Assembly (NCBI GenBank): GCA_035943995.1
Contig: DASZBS010000095.1
Span: 1-64,000 of the forward strand
Length of the DNA: 64,000 bases
Source: Vulcanimicrobium sp035943995
GTDB lineage: Bacteria; Vulcanimicrobiota; Vulcanimicrobiia; Vulcanimicrobiales; Vulcanimicrobiaceae
Direction: 5' to 3'
This document shows, one piece after another, positions 43,118 through 55,231 of the stretch. The position numbers and the translations under genes are program-made. The stretch's first letter is position 1; each line of letters starts with the position of its first letter. The notes below the pieces were generated by a model that saw nothing but the letters and a program-made list of their open reading frames with translations, made no database searches and had not been told where the DNA came from.

Positions 43118-45192
43118 CGCACGTGCCCCGCGAAGAGCGCGAGCGAGCGCGAGATCATCGGGTACACGAGCACGTCGTCACGCGGGACGTCGCGCGGTTC
43201 GCCCGCCTCGATCCCGGTGTCGACCGCGAGCGACCACGACACGCGCTCGACGTCCGGCAACGCGAAGTCGGCGTCGTCGGGCGCGGCGTTCATCGCGACG
43301 AACAGCATCGGGCGCGCGCCCAGGAAGAACCCGACCGTGCGCCGCTCCGGCGTCCAGTCCTCGGGCTCCATCTCGCGCGCGTCCGGTTTGATCCAGGCAA
43401 TGTCCTTGCGCCCGCTCGCGTCGATCGGCCGGCCGCGGTAGAACGCGTCGCGTTTGAACGCCGGGTGCTCGCGCCGCAGCCGCAGCATCATCTTGACGAA
43501 CTCCTCGAGCGCGAGATCGCGCGGCGTCCAGTGCGTCCAGTCGACCCACGAGATCTCGTTGTCCTGGCAGTACGCGTTGTTGTTGCCGTGCTGCGTGCGC
43601 CCGTGCTCGTCGCCGCCCAGCAGCAGCGGCACGCCCAGCGACAGCAGCAGCGTGGCGATGAGGTTGCGCTTCTGGCGCTCGCGCACGTTGACGATCGCGC
43701 GATCGTCGGTGGGACCCTCGACGCCGCAGTTCCAGCTCAGGTTGTCGTCGGCGCCGTCGCGGTTGTCCTCGTGGTTGGCCTCGTTGTGCTTGTGGTTGTA
43801 CGACGTCAGGTCGGTCAGCGTGAACCCGTCGTGCACCGTGACGACGTTGACGCTCGCGCGCGGGCGGCGGCCGTTGTGCGCGAACAGGTCCGACGAGCCC
43901 GCCAGCCGTGACGCGAGCTCCGCGGTCACGCCCAGGTCGCCGCGCCAAAAACGCCGCACCACGTCGCGGTACTTGCCGTTCCACTCCGACCAGCCGGGCG
44001 GAAAGTTGCCGAGCTGGTAGCCGCCCATCCCGACGTCCCACGGCTCGGCGACCATCTTGACGCGCGACAGCACCGGGTCTTGCTGGATCGCCTTGAAGAA
44101 CGCGGCGTCGCGGCGGTACCCGTTGTCCTCGCGCGCGAGCGCCGGCGCGAGGTCGAACCGGAAGCCGTCGACGTGCATCTCCTCGACCCAGTAGCGCAGC
44201 GAGTCGGTCACCATCTGGAGCACGCGCGGATGCCGCAGGTCGAGCGTGTTGCCGGTGCCGGTGGCGTCGTCGTAGTAGCGCGGGTCGTCCGCGAGGCGGT
44301 AGTACGAAGCGTTGTCGATCCCTTTGAACGAGAAGGTGGGACCAAGATGATTCCCCTCCGCGGTGTGGTTGTACACGACGTCCAGCACGACTTCGAGCCC
44401 GGCCTCGTGCAGGTGCTTGACCATCGTCTTGAACTCGTTGGGATCGCCTTGCAGATAGCGCGGCTCGGGCGCGAAGAAACCGATGGAGTTGTAGCCCCAG
44501 TAGTTGCGCAGCTTGTGCTCCACGAGCCGCCGGTCGTCGACGAACGCGTGCACCGGGAGCAGCTCGAGTGTGGTCACGCCGAGCTGCTCGAGGTAGGCGA
44601 CGATCGCCGGTGCGGCCAGCCCGGCGAACGTCCCGCGCAGCGCGGGCTGCACGCGCGGGTGGTTGATCGTGAACCCTTTGACGTGCAGCTCGTAGAACAC
44701 CGTCTCGGTCCACGGCACCGCGGGCGCCGTGTCGTCGCCCCACGTGAACGCGCTCTCGACGACGACGCACTTCGGCATCGCGCTCGCGTTGTCGCGCCGG
44801 TCGAACGAGAGGTCCTCGCGCTGCGAGCCGATGCGGTAGCCGTAGTGCGCGTCGCTCCACCGCAGCTTTCCCGCGAGCGCCTTCGCGTACGGGTCGAGCA
44901 ACAGCTTGTGGTGGTTGAAACGGTGCCCGCGCTCGGGCGCGTATTGCCCGTAGACGCGGTATCCGTAGAGCATGCCGGGGCGCGCGTCGGGCAGGTAGCC
45001 GTGCCACACCTCGTCGGTGTACTCGGGCAGCGCGATGCGGCCGAGCTCGCGCCGGCCGCGCGCGTCGAACACGCACAGCTCCACTTTTTCCGCGTTCGCG
45101 CTGAACAGCGCGAAGTTGACGCCCTTGCCGTCCCACGTCGCGCCCAGCGGGTACGGCAGGCCCGGCTCGACGCGCGGCCGCGCCGGGATCAC
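43114..45192 (-). CDS. glgX: Glycogen debranching protein GlgX
   Basis: A 692-residue GH13 (isoamylase-type) enzyme hydrolysing alpha-1,6 branches. A CBM48-like N-terminus (PLGATWDGKGVNFALFSANAEKVELCVFD) is followed by the barrel. Catalytic motifs: VVYNHTAEGN, MHVDGFRFDLAPAL (nucleophile Asp), KMVAEPWDVG (acid Glu) and VTVHDGFTL-like TVHDGF. The GTG overlaps the glgB stop and its own stop overlaps malQ (both GTGA). Confidence 0.95.
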   Translation of the reverse strand: MIPARPRVEPGLPYPLGATWDGKGVNFALFSANAEKVELCVFDARGRRELGRIALPEYTDEVWHGYLPDARPGMLYGYRVYGQYAPERGHRFNHHKLLLDPYAKALAGKLRWSDAHYGYRIGSQREDLSFDRRDNASAMPKCVVVESAFTWGDDTAPAVPWTETVFYELHVKGFTINHPRVQPALRGTFAGLAAPAIVAYLEQLGVTTLELLPVHAFVDDRRLVEHKLRNYWGYNSIGFFAPEPRYLQGDPNEFKTMVKHLHEAGLEVVLDVVYNHTAEGNHLGPTFSFKGIDNASYYRLADDPRYYDDATGTGNTLDLRHPRVLQMVTDSLRYWVEEMHVDGFRFDLAPALAREDNGYRRDAAFFKAIQQDPVLSRVKMVAEPWDVGMGGYQLGNFPPGWSEWNGKYRDVVRRFWRGDLGVTAELASRLAGSSDLFAHNGRRPRASVNVVTVHDGFTLTDLTSYNHKHNEANHEDNRDGADDNLSWNCGVEGPTDDRAIVNVRERQKRNLIATLLLSLGVPLLLGGDEHGRTQHGNNNAYCQDNEISWVDWTHWTPRDLALEEFVKMMLRLRREHPAFKRDAFYRGRPIDASGRKDIAWIKPDAREMEPEDWTPERRTVGFFLGARPMLFVAMNAAPDDADFALPDVERVSWSLAVDTGIEAGEPRDVPRDDVLVYPMISRSLALFAGHVR

Positions 45193-47363
45193 GCGGAGAG
45201 CCAGATCGTCGAGAGCGGCGGCAGCGTCAGGGAAACGGAGAACGGGCGCCCGTGCGCAGGGCGGTCGGTCGCGGTCACGGAGCCCCCGTTACCCAGGTTC
45301 GTGCCGCCGTACGCGGACGCGTCGGTGTTGAGCAGCTCGGCGTAGCGCGCGCTGCGCGGCACCCCGATGCGATACGCGTCGTGGCGCACGCCGCTGAAGT
45401 TGCACACGCACACCACGTGGCCGTCGCGCGCGGCGTCCCAGCGGATGAACGCGAGCACGCCGTTACGCGCGTCGTCGTACGCGATCCACTCGAACCCGGC
45501 GGGCTCGCAGTCGCGCTCGTGCAGCGCGCCGTGCTCGCGCGCGATCCGGTTGAGGTCGCGCACCAGACGCTGCACGCCGGCGTGGTGGCCGTGCACGACG
45601 TGCCAGTCCAGCGACGCCTGCGCGCGCCACTCGCCGCGCTGCGCGAACTCGCCGCCGGCGAAGAGCAGCTTCTTGCCCGGATGCGCCCACATCAGCGCGT
45701 ACAGCTCGCGCAAGCTCGCGAACTGCTGGTGGTCGCCGCCCGGCATGCGCCCCAGCAGCGAGCGTTTTCCGTGCACGACCTCGTCGTGGGATAGCGGCAG
45801 CACGAAGTTCTCGCTGAACGCGTACACCAGGCCGAAGGTGATCTCGTTCATGTGATGGCCGCGGTACAGCGGGTCGCGCTCGAAGAAGCGCAGCGTGTCG
45901 TGCATCCAGCCCATGTTCCACTTGTAGCCGAAACCGAGGCCGCCGACGTCGACCGGCATGGTGACGCCGGGCCATGCCGTCGATTCTTCCGCGAACGTCG
46001 CGATGCCCGGCACTTCCCCGTACACCGTGGCGTTGAGGCGCTGCAGGAACGCGACCGCTTCGAGGTTTTCGCGCCCGCCGTAGCGGTTGGGGATCCACTC
46101 ACCGTCTTTGCGCGAGTAGTCCCGGTAGAGGATCGACGCGACCGCGTCGACGCGCAAGCCGTCGATGTGGAACCCGCGCAGCCAATACAGCGCCGACGCG
46201 ATCAAGAAGTTCGCCACCTCGTTGCGCGCGAGGTTGAACACGTACGTGCCCCACTCGCGGTGGAAGCCTTCGCGCGGGTCGGCGTGCTCGTAGAGCGGGG
46301 TACCGTCGAACGTGCCGAGCGCGTGCGCGTCGGTGGGGAAATGGCCGGGGATCCAGTCGAGGATCACGGCGATGCCGGCTGCGTGCGCGGCGTCGACGAA
46401 CGCGCGGAAATCGTCCGGCGTGCCGAAGCGGCTGGTCGGCGCGAACCAGCCCGTGGTCTGATAGCCCCAGCTCAAGTCGAACGGGTGCTCGGTGATCGGC
46501 AACAGCTCGATGTGCGTGAAGCCGAGGTCCGCGACGTACGGGATGAGCTGCTCCGCGAGCTCGCGATACGTGAGGAAGCGATCGTCTTCGCCGGGGATGC
46601 GCTTCCACGAGCCGAGGTGGACTTCGTAGATCTGGATCGGCGCGTCGCGCCGTTGTTTGGGGCCGCGCACGTTCAGCCACGCGTCGTCACTCCACGCATA
46701 CGCGGACGGCGCTTCGACGACGGACGCATTGCCGGGGCGCATCTCGCTGCGGAACGCGAACGGATCGGCGCGCAGCGGCAACAGCGCCCCGTTGGGTCCG
46801 AGCAGCTCGTACTTGTAGCGCGCGCCCGGCTCGACGCCCGGCACGAACAGCTCCCACACGCCGGCCTCGCGGCGCAAGCGCATCGGGTGCGCGCGGCCGT
46901 CCCAGTCGTTCCAGTCGCCGACGACGCTCACGCGCGACGCGTTGGGCGCCCATACTGCGAAGCGCGTCCCGCGCACGCCGTCGATCTCGTCGGGATGCGC
47001 ACCCAGCACGCGGTACAGCTCGAGGTGATTGCCCTGCGCGAACAGCCACACGTCGAGCTCGCCGAGCAGCGGCCCGAAGCGGTACGGGTCGTCGAGCGTG
47101 CGCGTCGTCCCGCGCGCGTCCGTGACGCGCAATCGGTAGCGTAGCGGCGTTTCGACGAGGTATGCCTCGAACAGCCCGGCGTCGCCGACGGGCTCCGCAT
47201 GGGCGAGCACGCGATCGTGCTCGTCGATGACGGCGAGCGCTCGTGCGCCGGGGACGAACGCGCGCACGACGGTGCCGGTGCCGAGCTCGTGCGGGCCGAG
47301 CACGCCGAACGGATCGCCTTCGCGGCCCTGTTCGATCGCCGCGAGGCGGCCGGCTGCGATCAC
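45189..47363 (-). CDS. glgB: 1,4-alpha-glucan branching enzyme
   Basis: A 724-residue GH13 enzyme introducing alpha-1,6 branches into glycogen. Two N-terminal beta domains (DPFGVLGPHE; GTRFAVWAPNASRVSVVGDWNDWDGRAHPM) precede the barrel. Motifs: YWLRGFHIDGLRVDAVASILY with the nucleophile, ATFAEESTAWPG with the acid Glu and LPLSHDEVVHGK. Usual length for GlgB. It is the first gene of the four-gene GTGA-linked run; the oxidoreductase stop is 16 bases upstream. Confidence 0.96.
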   Translation of the reverse strand: MIAAGRLAAIEQGREGDPFGVLGPHELGTGTVVRAFVPGARALAVIDEHDRVLAHAEPVGDAGLFEAYLVETPLRYRLRVTDARGTTRTLDDPYRFGPLLGELDVWLFAQGNHLELYRVLGAHPDEIDGVRGTRFAVWAPNASRVSVVGDWNDWDGRAHPMRLRREAGVWELFVPGVEPGARYKYELLGPNGALLPLRADPFAFRSEMRPGNASVVEAPSAYAWSDDAWLNVRGPKQRRDAPIQIYEVHLGSWKRIPGEDDRFLTYRELAEQLIPYVADLGFTHIELLPITEHPFDLSWGYQTTGWFAPTSRFGTPDDFRAFVDAAHAAGIAVILDWIPGHFPTDAHALGTFDGTPLYEHADPREGFHREWGTYVFNLARNEVANFLIASALYWLRGFHIDGLRVDAVASILYRDYSRKDGEWIPNRYGGRENLEAVAFLQRLNATVYGEVPGIATFAEESTAWPGVTMPVDVGGLGFGYKWNMGWMHDTLRFFERDPLYRGHHMNEITFGLVYAFSENFVLPLSHDEVVHGKRSLLGRMPGGDHQQFASLRELYALMWAHPGKKLLFAGGEFAQRGEWRAQASLDWHVVHGHHAGVQRLVRDLNRIAREHGALHERDCEPAGFEWIAYDDARNGVLAFIRWDAARDGHVVCVCNFSGVRHDAYRIGVPRSARYAELLNTDASAYGGTNLGNGGSVTATDRPAHGRPFSVSLTLPPLSTIWLSA

Positions 47364-47379
47364 GCGCAGCGGGACCCCG

Positions 47380-48726
47380 TCATAGCAGCAGCCGGGCGAG
47401 CGACGGCAACCCTTCGGCGAACGTGGGGTGGATGTGAACCGAGCGCTCGAGGACGCGCCACGTCGAGCCCGCTTCCATGTGCGCGATGATCACGTGAATC
47501 AATTCCCCCGCTTCGTACCCCGCGAACGTGGCGCCCAGGATCTTGTCGTCGTTCGGGTCCACGACCAGGCGGAAGAAGCCCTGATCGAGGCCCCACTCCG
47601 GCCCGCGCGCGACGTCGGTGAGCTGGAGCGTGACGACGCGGTACGCGAGGCCGCGCTCCTGCGCCTGATCGGCGGTGATCCCGGCCCGGCCGACCTGCGG
47701 TTCCGTGTACATCGCGTAGCCCAGCGTGCGGTCGGAGCGCGTGCGCGAGCGGTCGCCTTCGATGATGGAGCGCAGGCGGCGAAAGTCTTCCCATGCGACG
47801 TGCGTGAATTGGGGCTGTCCCGCGACGTCCCCGAGCGCATAATGGTCCGCGACGGATGTTTGCAGATGCTCGTCGCATGCGATGAAACCGCGCTTGTCGA
47901 GCGCGATGCCGGCGCGGTCGGTCGTCCCGTCGGGGATATTCGGCGCGCGTCCGACCGCGACGAGTAGGCCGTCGCCGGTGAGGGTGGTGCCGTCGTCCAG
48001 CGCGACGGTGAACGTATTTTCGTCGTAGGCAACCTTCGCCGCGCGGTGGTTCAGCAGCACGCGGATTTCGTCGCGCTCGAACGACTTGGTGAGCACGCTG
48101 CAGACGTCGAGCTCTTCGCGTGCGACGATGCGATCGTCCGGCGTGACGACGGTCACCTCGCTGCCGAGTCGCGCGGCACCCTGGCCGAGCTCGAGGCCGA
48201 CATATCCCGAGCCCAGGATGATCAGCTTCTTCGGGAGCGTCTCTTGCAGAAAGAAGTTCTCGTTGGTGAGATACGGCGTGCCCGCGAGCCCGTCGAGCGG
48301 CGGCACGTTCGCGCGGCTGCCCGTGTCGAGCACGACGACATCGGCTTCGTACGTGTTGCCGCCCGCGCGCAGCACGCGCGGTGCATCGAACGACGCCTCG
48401 GCACGCACGAGCTCGCACGAGCTTTTCTGGAAATGGCCCTCGACGCCGGCGCGCCACTCGCCGACGGTCCGGCGCACGCGGTCCATGATCGCGGGCACGT
48501 CGGGCCGCACGTCGCAGTGCACGTGCACGTCGCCGGCGCGCCGCGCCCGCCCGGCCATGTGCGCCGACGCGAGAAACGCCTTGGACGGCGTGCACCCGAC
48601 GTTGACGCAGCACCCGCCGAGGTCCCCGCGCTCGAACAGCACGACCCGCTTGCCGCGCTTGGCAAAATCGAGCGCAAGCGGAACCCCTCCTTGCCCGGAC
48701 CCGATGACGGCGAGATCGTAACGCAC
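47380..48726 (-). CDS. Pyridine nucleotide-disulfide oxidoreductase (mercuric reductase/lipoamide dehydrogenase family)
   Basis: A 448-residue class I flavin disulfide reductase. FAD motif IGSGQGGVPLALDFAKRG; redox-active pair GGCCVNVGCTPSK (Cys-x4-Cys), NAD motif LIILGSGYVGLELG, second FAD contact HYALGDVAGQPQF and the C-terminal His-x4-Glu as HIHPTFAEGLPSL. The substrate is not evident: it lacks the N-terminal HMA domain and C-terminal vicinal Cys of mercuric reductases. The GTG start is clear. It lies 16 bases upstream of glgB and may share its transcript. Confidence 0.86.
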   Translation of the reverse strand: MRYDLAVIGSGQGGVPLALDFAKRGKRVVLFERGDLGGCCVNVGCTPSKAFLASAHMAGRARRAGDVHVHCDVRPDVPAIMDRVRRTVGEWRAGVEGHFQKSSCELVRAEASFDAPRVLRAGGNTYEADVVVLDTGSRANVPPLDGLAGTPYLTNENFFLQETLPKKLIILGSGYVGLELGQGAARLGSEVTVVTPDDRIVAREELDVCSVLTKSFERDEIRVLLNHRAAKVAYDENTFTVALDDGTTLTGDGLLVAVGRAPNIPDGTTDRAGIALDKRGFIACDEHLQTSVADHYALGDVAGQPQFTHVAWEDFRRLRSIIEGDRSRTRSDRTLGYAMYTEPQVGRAGITADQAQERGLAYRVVTLQLTDVARGPEWGLDQGFFRLVVDPNDDKILGATFAGYEAGELIHVIIAHMEAGSTWRVLERSVHIHPTFAEGLPSLARLLL

Positions 48727-48817
48727 CGGGGCTGCTTCGGCCGACGGGTTAGGTTCTCCGCGAGCCGGTGATCGTGGCGCTCGCTCGCGGGAACCGGTAT
48801 ACTACGTGAGCATCATC

Positions 48818-49131
48818 ATGACAAGCCCAGCGTCTCCGGCCCTGGCACGGTGCCTACTCGCGATCCGCGAGCGGGAGAGCTGGCTGCGGTCGTTCGGCGT
48901 CGTCCACGCGGCCGTATTCGGCTCCGTTGCACGGGGCTAAGATCGACCCGATAGCGACGTCGACGTGCTCGTCGAGCTCGTTCCTGGACACAAGGTCGGC
49001 ACGCCGGAGATGCTTCAAATCGAAGGTGCGCTCGTAGCAGCACTCGGACGCCCGGTCGACCTCCATTCCCGGGGGGATTGAAGTCGCCCAGACACGATCG
49101 CATCTTGAGAGAGATGGTCGCGGCGTTCTGA
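48818..49131 (+). pseudogene. mntA: Decayed MntA-like nucleotidyltransferase antitoxin
   Basis: Reading from ATG 48818 gives an MNT-fold opening ending VFGSVARG, where a TAA (48938-48940) interrupts before DRPDSDVDVLVEL, i.e. the GS-x3-G and S-D-x-D catalytic signature split by a stop. A G-to-T change from GAA would explain it. Near the end a second defect, one G missing in a run of Gs around 49071-49076, puts GLKSPRHDRILREMVAAF out of frame. Both lesions together make a dead gene. In MntA-HepT modules this protein AMPylates and silences HepT. Confidence 0.75.
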
Positions 49132-49133
49132 GC

Positions 49134-49409
49134 GTGCCCAAACATAGCCCCAATCAGTCTCTCGCGGATTCGCTGGAGCGGATCGAGCGCGTGGAGTCGA
49201 TCGTCCAACCGTGCGGATTCAATGCGGTTCGTTCTGATTCGACGCTAACCGATGCGCTTCTGCACAATCTCTTGATCGCGTCCGAGGCGATAACGCGACT
49301 AAGAAACGAGTGGCCTGAACGGTACGGGGCGCTGGAAATTGCCTATCCCGATGTAAATTGGCATGCCTTTCGCAGAGCTTGCGTTGTCGCGCATCTTGCA
49401 GCCCCCTGA
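49134..49409 (+). pseudogene. hepT: HepT-like toxin remnant
   Basis: A 91-residue helical protein, GTG start 2 bases after the mntA frame. It keeps HepT-family features (ADSLERIERVESIV, TDALLHNLLIASEAITRLRNE, YPDVNWHAFRRACVVAH) but ends at AHLAAP. The RNase motif R-x4-6-H-x-Y is thus incomplete: the His is there but the Tyr and the last helix are missing. Together with the broken antitoxin it marks an inactive type VII toxin-antitoxin locus. Function retained in some altered form cannot be excluded. Confidence 0.6.
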
Positions 49410-49418
49410 CGAGGGCTG

Positions 49419-52127
<2,709 letters not shown>

Positions 52128-52222
52128 CTCCGGTCTGTCGCCGCGCGGGCGAAAGGTTTCCTGTTTGCGGCGTCGCGAAGGGCGCCTCGCGCCGGGCTTC
52201 TCGTGCTTTGTGGAGGTGGGTT

Positions 52223-53155
52223 TTGAGTTATGTCATCATCCCGGGATGCACCGGGCCGAACGGCGAGACGCTCGCGCTCGCGGTGACCGAGGCCGGTGCG
52301 ATCATCGTCGCCGATGCGAGCGAGATCACCGAGAACATGGTCTGGTCGCTGATCTACGACTCGACGAGCGGCGGTTTCGGGATGGTCAATCAGCAGAGCC
52401 TCGAGTTGGGAACGCCGCAAGTCCTCGGCCTCCAATCGGACGGCGGCACCACGACGGCGCTGCTGCTCGCCGACTTCCTGGTCGGCGGACTGCTGCCGGA
52501 CCGGGCCTGGAACGTCGCGGCGGGCGGCAACGCGCTGGCGGTTCGGCCGAATCTCAGCAGCTCGCTGAACTTGAACGTCTCGGGCGCCGGTCCGTACGCG
52601 CCCGGAAACCCGGTGATCGCGTACGACGGATGGGGCGGCGGACAGCCGAACGAGATTTGGACGTTCAAGCAAATCGGCGTCGGCAGCGTCCCGTGGGATT
52701 ACACGTTCGCGCCGGAGTGCGCATCCGCGCTGCTGCTCACCGCGAATCCCGAGGATGCCGGCGGTCAGCTCACGCTCCAGCCGGCGGCCGGTCCGGACTT
52801 CACCGCAAGCGCGGCGCAGCTGTGGAGCGGGGAGTACGTGATCGACGGAACGACGCCGCTCGGGGCCGTCTTCATCAACGAAGAGTTGAGCATGGCACTC
52901 CGCACCACGCCGAACGGTGGTGCGGTGTTCTGCGCGGACCCGTCGGACATGAACGTCTGGTCGGCCTGGCGGATCGGTGGCGCGCCCGACCCCGGCGTGT
53001 GGGCAGTGCATTCGGCCGGCGACGACAACCTGACGCTCAACGCGTCGGGCACCGGCCCGTACGACGCCGGCAATCCGGTCATCACCTACGCGTGGCAAGG
53101 CGGCGCGCAGAACGAGCAATGGTTTGTCACGCCGGTTCCGCACGAAATCACGTGA
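52223..53155 (+). CDS. Double beta-trefoil (ricin-B-like) lectin protein
   Basis: A 310-residue protein starting at TTG 52223, behind GGAGG. Two similar halves end in near-identical segments: LNLNVSGAGPYAPGNPVIAYDGWGGG (about 115-140) and LTLNASGTGPYDAGNPVITYAWQGGA (about 270-295), each then QPNEIW or QNEQW. The Q-x-W-type ends and repeated beta-hairpins fit ricin-B-like trefoils that bind sugars. No signal peptide is visible, so a cytosolic partner (glycogen or a GH enzyme) is plausible. It lies between the GH63-like and debranching genes. Confidence 0.6.
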   Translation: MSYVIIPGCTGPNGETLALAVTEAGAIIVADASEITENMVWSLIYDSTSGGFGMVNQQSLELGTPQVLGLQSDGGTTTALLLADFLVGGLLPDRAWNVAAGGNALAVRPNLSSSLNLNVSGAGPYAPGNPVIAYDGWGGGQPNEIWTFKQIGVGSVPWDYTFAPECASALLLTANPEDAGGQLTLQPAAGPDFTASAAQLWSGEYVIDGTTPLGAVFINEELSMALRTTPNGGAVFCADPSDMNVWSAWRIGGAPDPGVWAVHSAGDDNLTLNASGTGPYDAGNPVITYAWQGGAQNEQWFVTPVPHEIT

Positions 53156-53179
53156 CCGGAGACGTCTAGCGCAAGCGGG

Positions 53180-55159
53180 GTGCGGTACGGACGGTCCCTG
53201 TGCGGCGACTTCGCCGCGGCCGAAGCGCGTGAGTGGCTGCTCACCAACGGCCGCGGCGGCTACGCCATGGGCACCGTCGCCGGCACGCTGACGCGCGGCT
53301 ATCACGGCCTGTTGATCGCCGCGGTCGATCCGCCGGTAACGCGACGGCTCGTCGTCGCGCGGCTCGACCTCGACGTGGACTACGACGGGCGCACGTACGC
53401 GCTTTCCACCAATTGGTGGCGCTCCGGCGTGCTCGCGCCGGAAGGGTGGCGGCTCGTCGAGGCGTGCGCGCTGGAAGACGGTCTGCCGACGTGGACGTAT
53501 GCGCTCGGCGACGCGCTGTTCGACGTGACGTTCGCCATGCCGCTGGGCGCCGACGCGACGGCGGTGCTGCTGCACGTCGTGCGCGCACGGTCACCGCTCG
53601 CGGTTCGGGGACGTCTCGTGGTCGCCGACCGCGATCACCACGGCGGCGCGCTTCCCGACATCGGATCGTTCGCGACGGCGACCTCCGCGGGCGGCGCGAC
53701 GGTCGCGTTGCCCGCATCGCAGCGAATGCTGCACGTGTTCGCACCGAATACGAGCCTGCAGACCGCGAGCGAACGCTACGACGGCTATGCGTTCCCGCGC
53801 GAGACCGAGCGCGGGCTGCAAGATACCGACGACTACGCGCACGTGCTGACGCTCGGGTGGACGCTAGCGGAGGACGCGGACGACGGCGTCGTCCTGACGC
53901 TGGATCCGTCCGTGCCGCGCGACGCGCGTGCGGTCGTCGAGGCACGGCGCGCCGCAAACCGCGAGTGCGCGAACGCGCAGGCGACGCCGCTGCTCGGGCG
54001 GTTGGCGCTGGCAGCGGACGCATTCGTCGTCGCGCGCGGCGAGCCGTCCCTTCAACCGGCCGACGGCGTGCGCCATGAAGGCGTACCGCAAACCGGCACG
54101 ACGATCATCGCCGGCTACCCGTGGTTCACGGACTGGGGGCGCGACACGATGATCGCGCTCCCGGGCTTGCTGCTGGCGACGGGCCGGGCGCCCGAGGCCG
54201 CCGCGGTTCTGCGCACGTTCGCGGCGCACGAGCAAGACGGGTTGATCCCGAACCGCTTCCCCGACGCCGGCGGCCCCGCGGAGTACAACACGATCGACGC
54301 GTCGCTGTGGTTCGTCGAGGAAGTCCGCGCATATCTCGCCGCCACGGACGACGTCGCGTTTCTGCGCGACGTCTTTCCCGCGGTCCGCGCGGTGATCGAC
54401 GGCTACACGAACGGAACGCGCTACGGTATCGGCGTCGACGGCGACGGGCTCGTGCGCGGCGGCGCCGACGGCGTGCAGCTGACCTGGATGGACGCCAAGG
54501 TCGGCGACCGCGTGATCACGCCGCGCCGCGGCAAGCCCATCGAGGTGAACGCGCTCTGGTACAACGCGCTGCGCGCTTGCGAGTCGTTCGCGCAACGGCT
54601 CGGTACGTCGCCGGACGCATATCGCGCCGCGGCCGACCGGGCCGCTGCGGCGATGGAGCGCTTCTGGAACGCCGAGCGCGGTTGGTGCTACGACGTGCTG
54701 GACGGACCGGACGGCGACGACGCGTCGCTGCGCCCCAACCAGCTGTTCACGGTGTCGCTGTTCGCGAGCGCGTTCGACGAACGTCGTGCGCGGACGATCG
54801 TCGACGTCTGCGCCGCGCGGCTCTGGACGTCGATGGGATTGCGCACGCTGTCGCCGGACGACCCGGCGTACCGCGCGACGTACGACGGGGACCACGTCGC
54901 GCGCGACGGCGCGTACCATCAGGGAACGGTGTGGCCGTGGCTTCTCGGCCCGTTCGTCCGCGCGCACCTGCGCGCATACGGCGACCGCGGGCGAGCGCGC
55001 ACGTTCGTGCAGCCGCTGATCGACGCGCTCGACGCCGACGCGATCGGCACCCTGCCGGAGATCGCCGAACCCGAGCGACCCCACGCGCCGCGCGGTTGCC
55101 CCGCGCAAGCCTGGAGCGTCGGCGAACTCATCGCAGTGCTGAAACTGCTGGAGCATTAG
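53180..55159 (+). CDS. Amylo-alpha-1,6-glucosidase / glycogen debranching enzyme C-terminal type
   Basis: A 659-residue enzyme. N-terminal domain: EAREWLLTNGRGGYAMGTVAGTLTRGYHGLLIAAVDPP, typical of GDE_N. The catalytic (alpha/alpha)6 barrel has TTIIAGYPWFTDWGRDTMIALPGL, YNTIDASLWFVEEV, LTWMDAKVGDRVITPRRGKPIEVNALWYNAL and YHQGTVWPWLLGPF. This is the GH133 set of motifs, hydrolysing alpha-1,6-linked glucose in glycogen. It starts at GTG 53180, 24 bases after the beta-trefoil gene. Confidence 0.92.
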   Translation: MRYGRSLCGDFAAAEAREWLLTNGRGGYAMGTVAGTLTRGYHGLLIAAVDPPVTRRLVVARLDLDVDYDGRTYALSTNWWRSGVLAPEGWRLVEACALEDGLPTWTYALGDALFDVTFAMPLGADATAVLLHVVRARSPLAVRGRLVVADRDHHGGALPDIGSFATATSAGGATVALPASQRMLHVFAPNTSLQTASERYDGYAFPRETERGLQDTDDYAHVLTLGWTLAEDADDGVVLTLDPSVPRDARAVVEARRAANRECANAQATPLLGRLALAADAFVVARGEPSLQPADGVRHEGVPQTGTTIIAGYPWFTDWGRDTMIALPGLLLATGRAPEAAAVLRTFAAHEQDGLIPNRFPDAGGPAEYNTIDASLWFVEEVRAYLAATDDVAFLRDVFPAVRAVIDGYTNGTRYGIGVDGDGLVRGGADGVQLTWMDAKVGDRVITPRRGKPIEVNALWYNALRACESFAQRLGTSPDAYRAAADRAAAAMERFWNAERGWCYDVLDGPDGDDASLRPNQLFTVSLFASAFDERRARTIVDVCAARLWTSMGLRTLSPDDPAYRATYDGDHVARDGAYHQGTVWPWLLGPFVRAHLRAYGDRGRARTFVQPLIDALDADAIGTLPEIAEPERPHAPRGCPAQAWSVGELIAVLKLLEH

Positions 55160-55231
55160 CCGCCGGAACCTGAAACCTGCGCGAGCAAGCGCCGTATAGA
55201 GGGCGTGAACCTCGTCAACCGGAGCACTACG

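Noticed and set aside
47380..48726. Calling the disulfide oxidoreductase a true mercuric reductase
   Set aside because: It lacks an N-terminal metal-binding domain and the C-terminal vicinal cysteines, and no mer genes are nearby.
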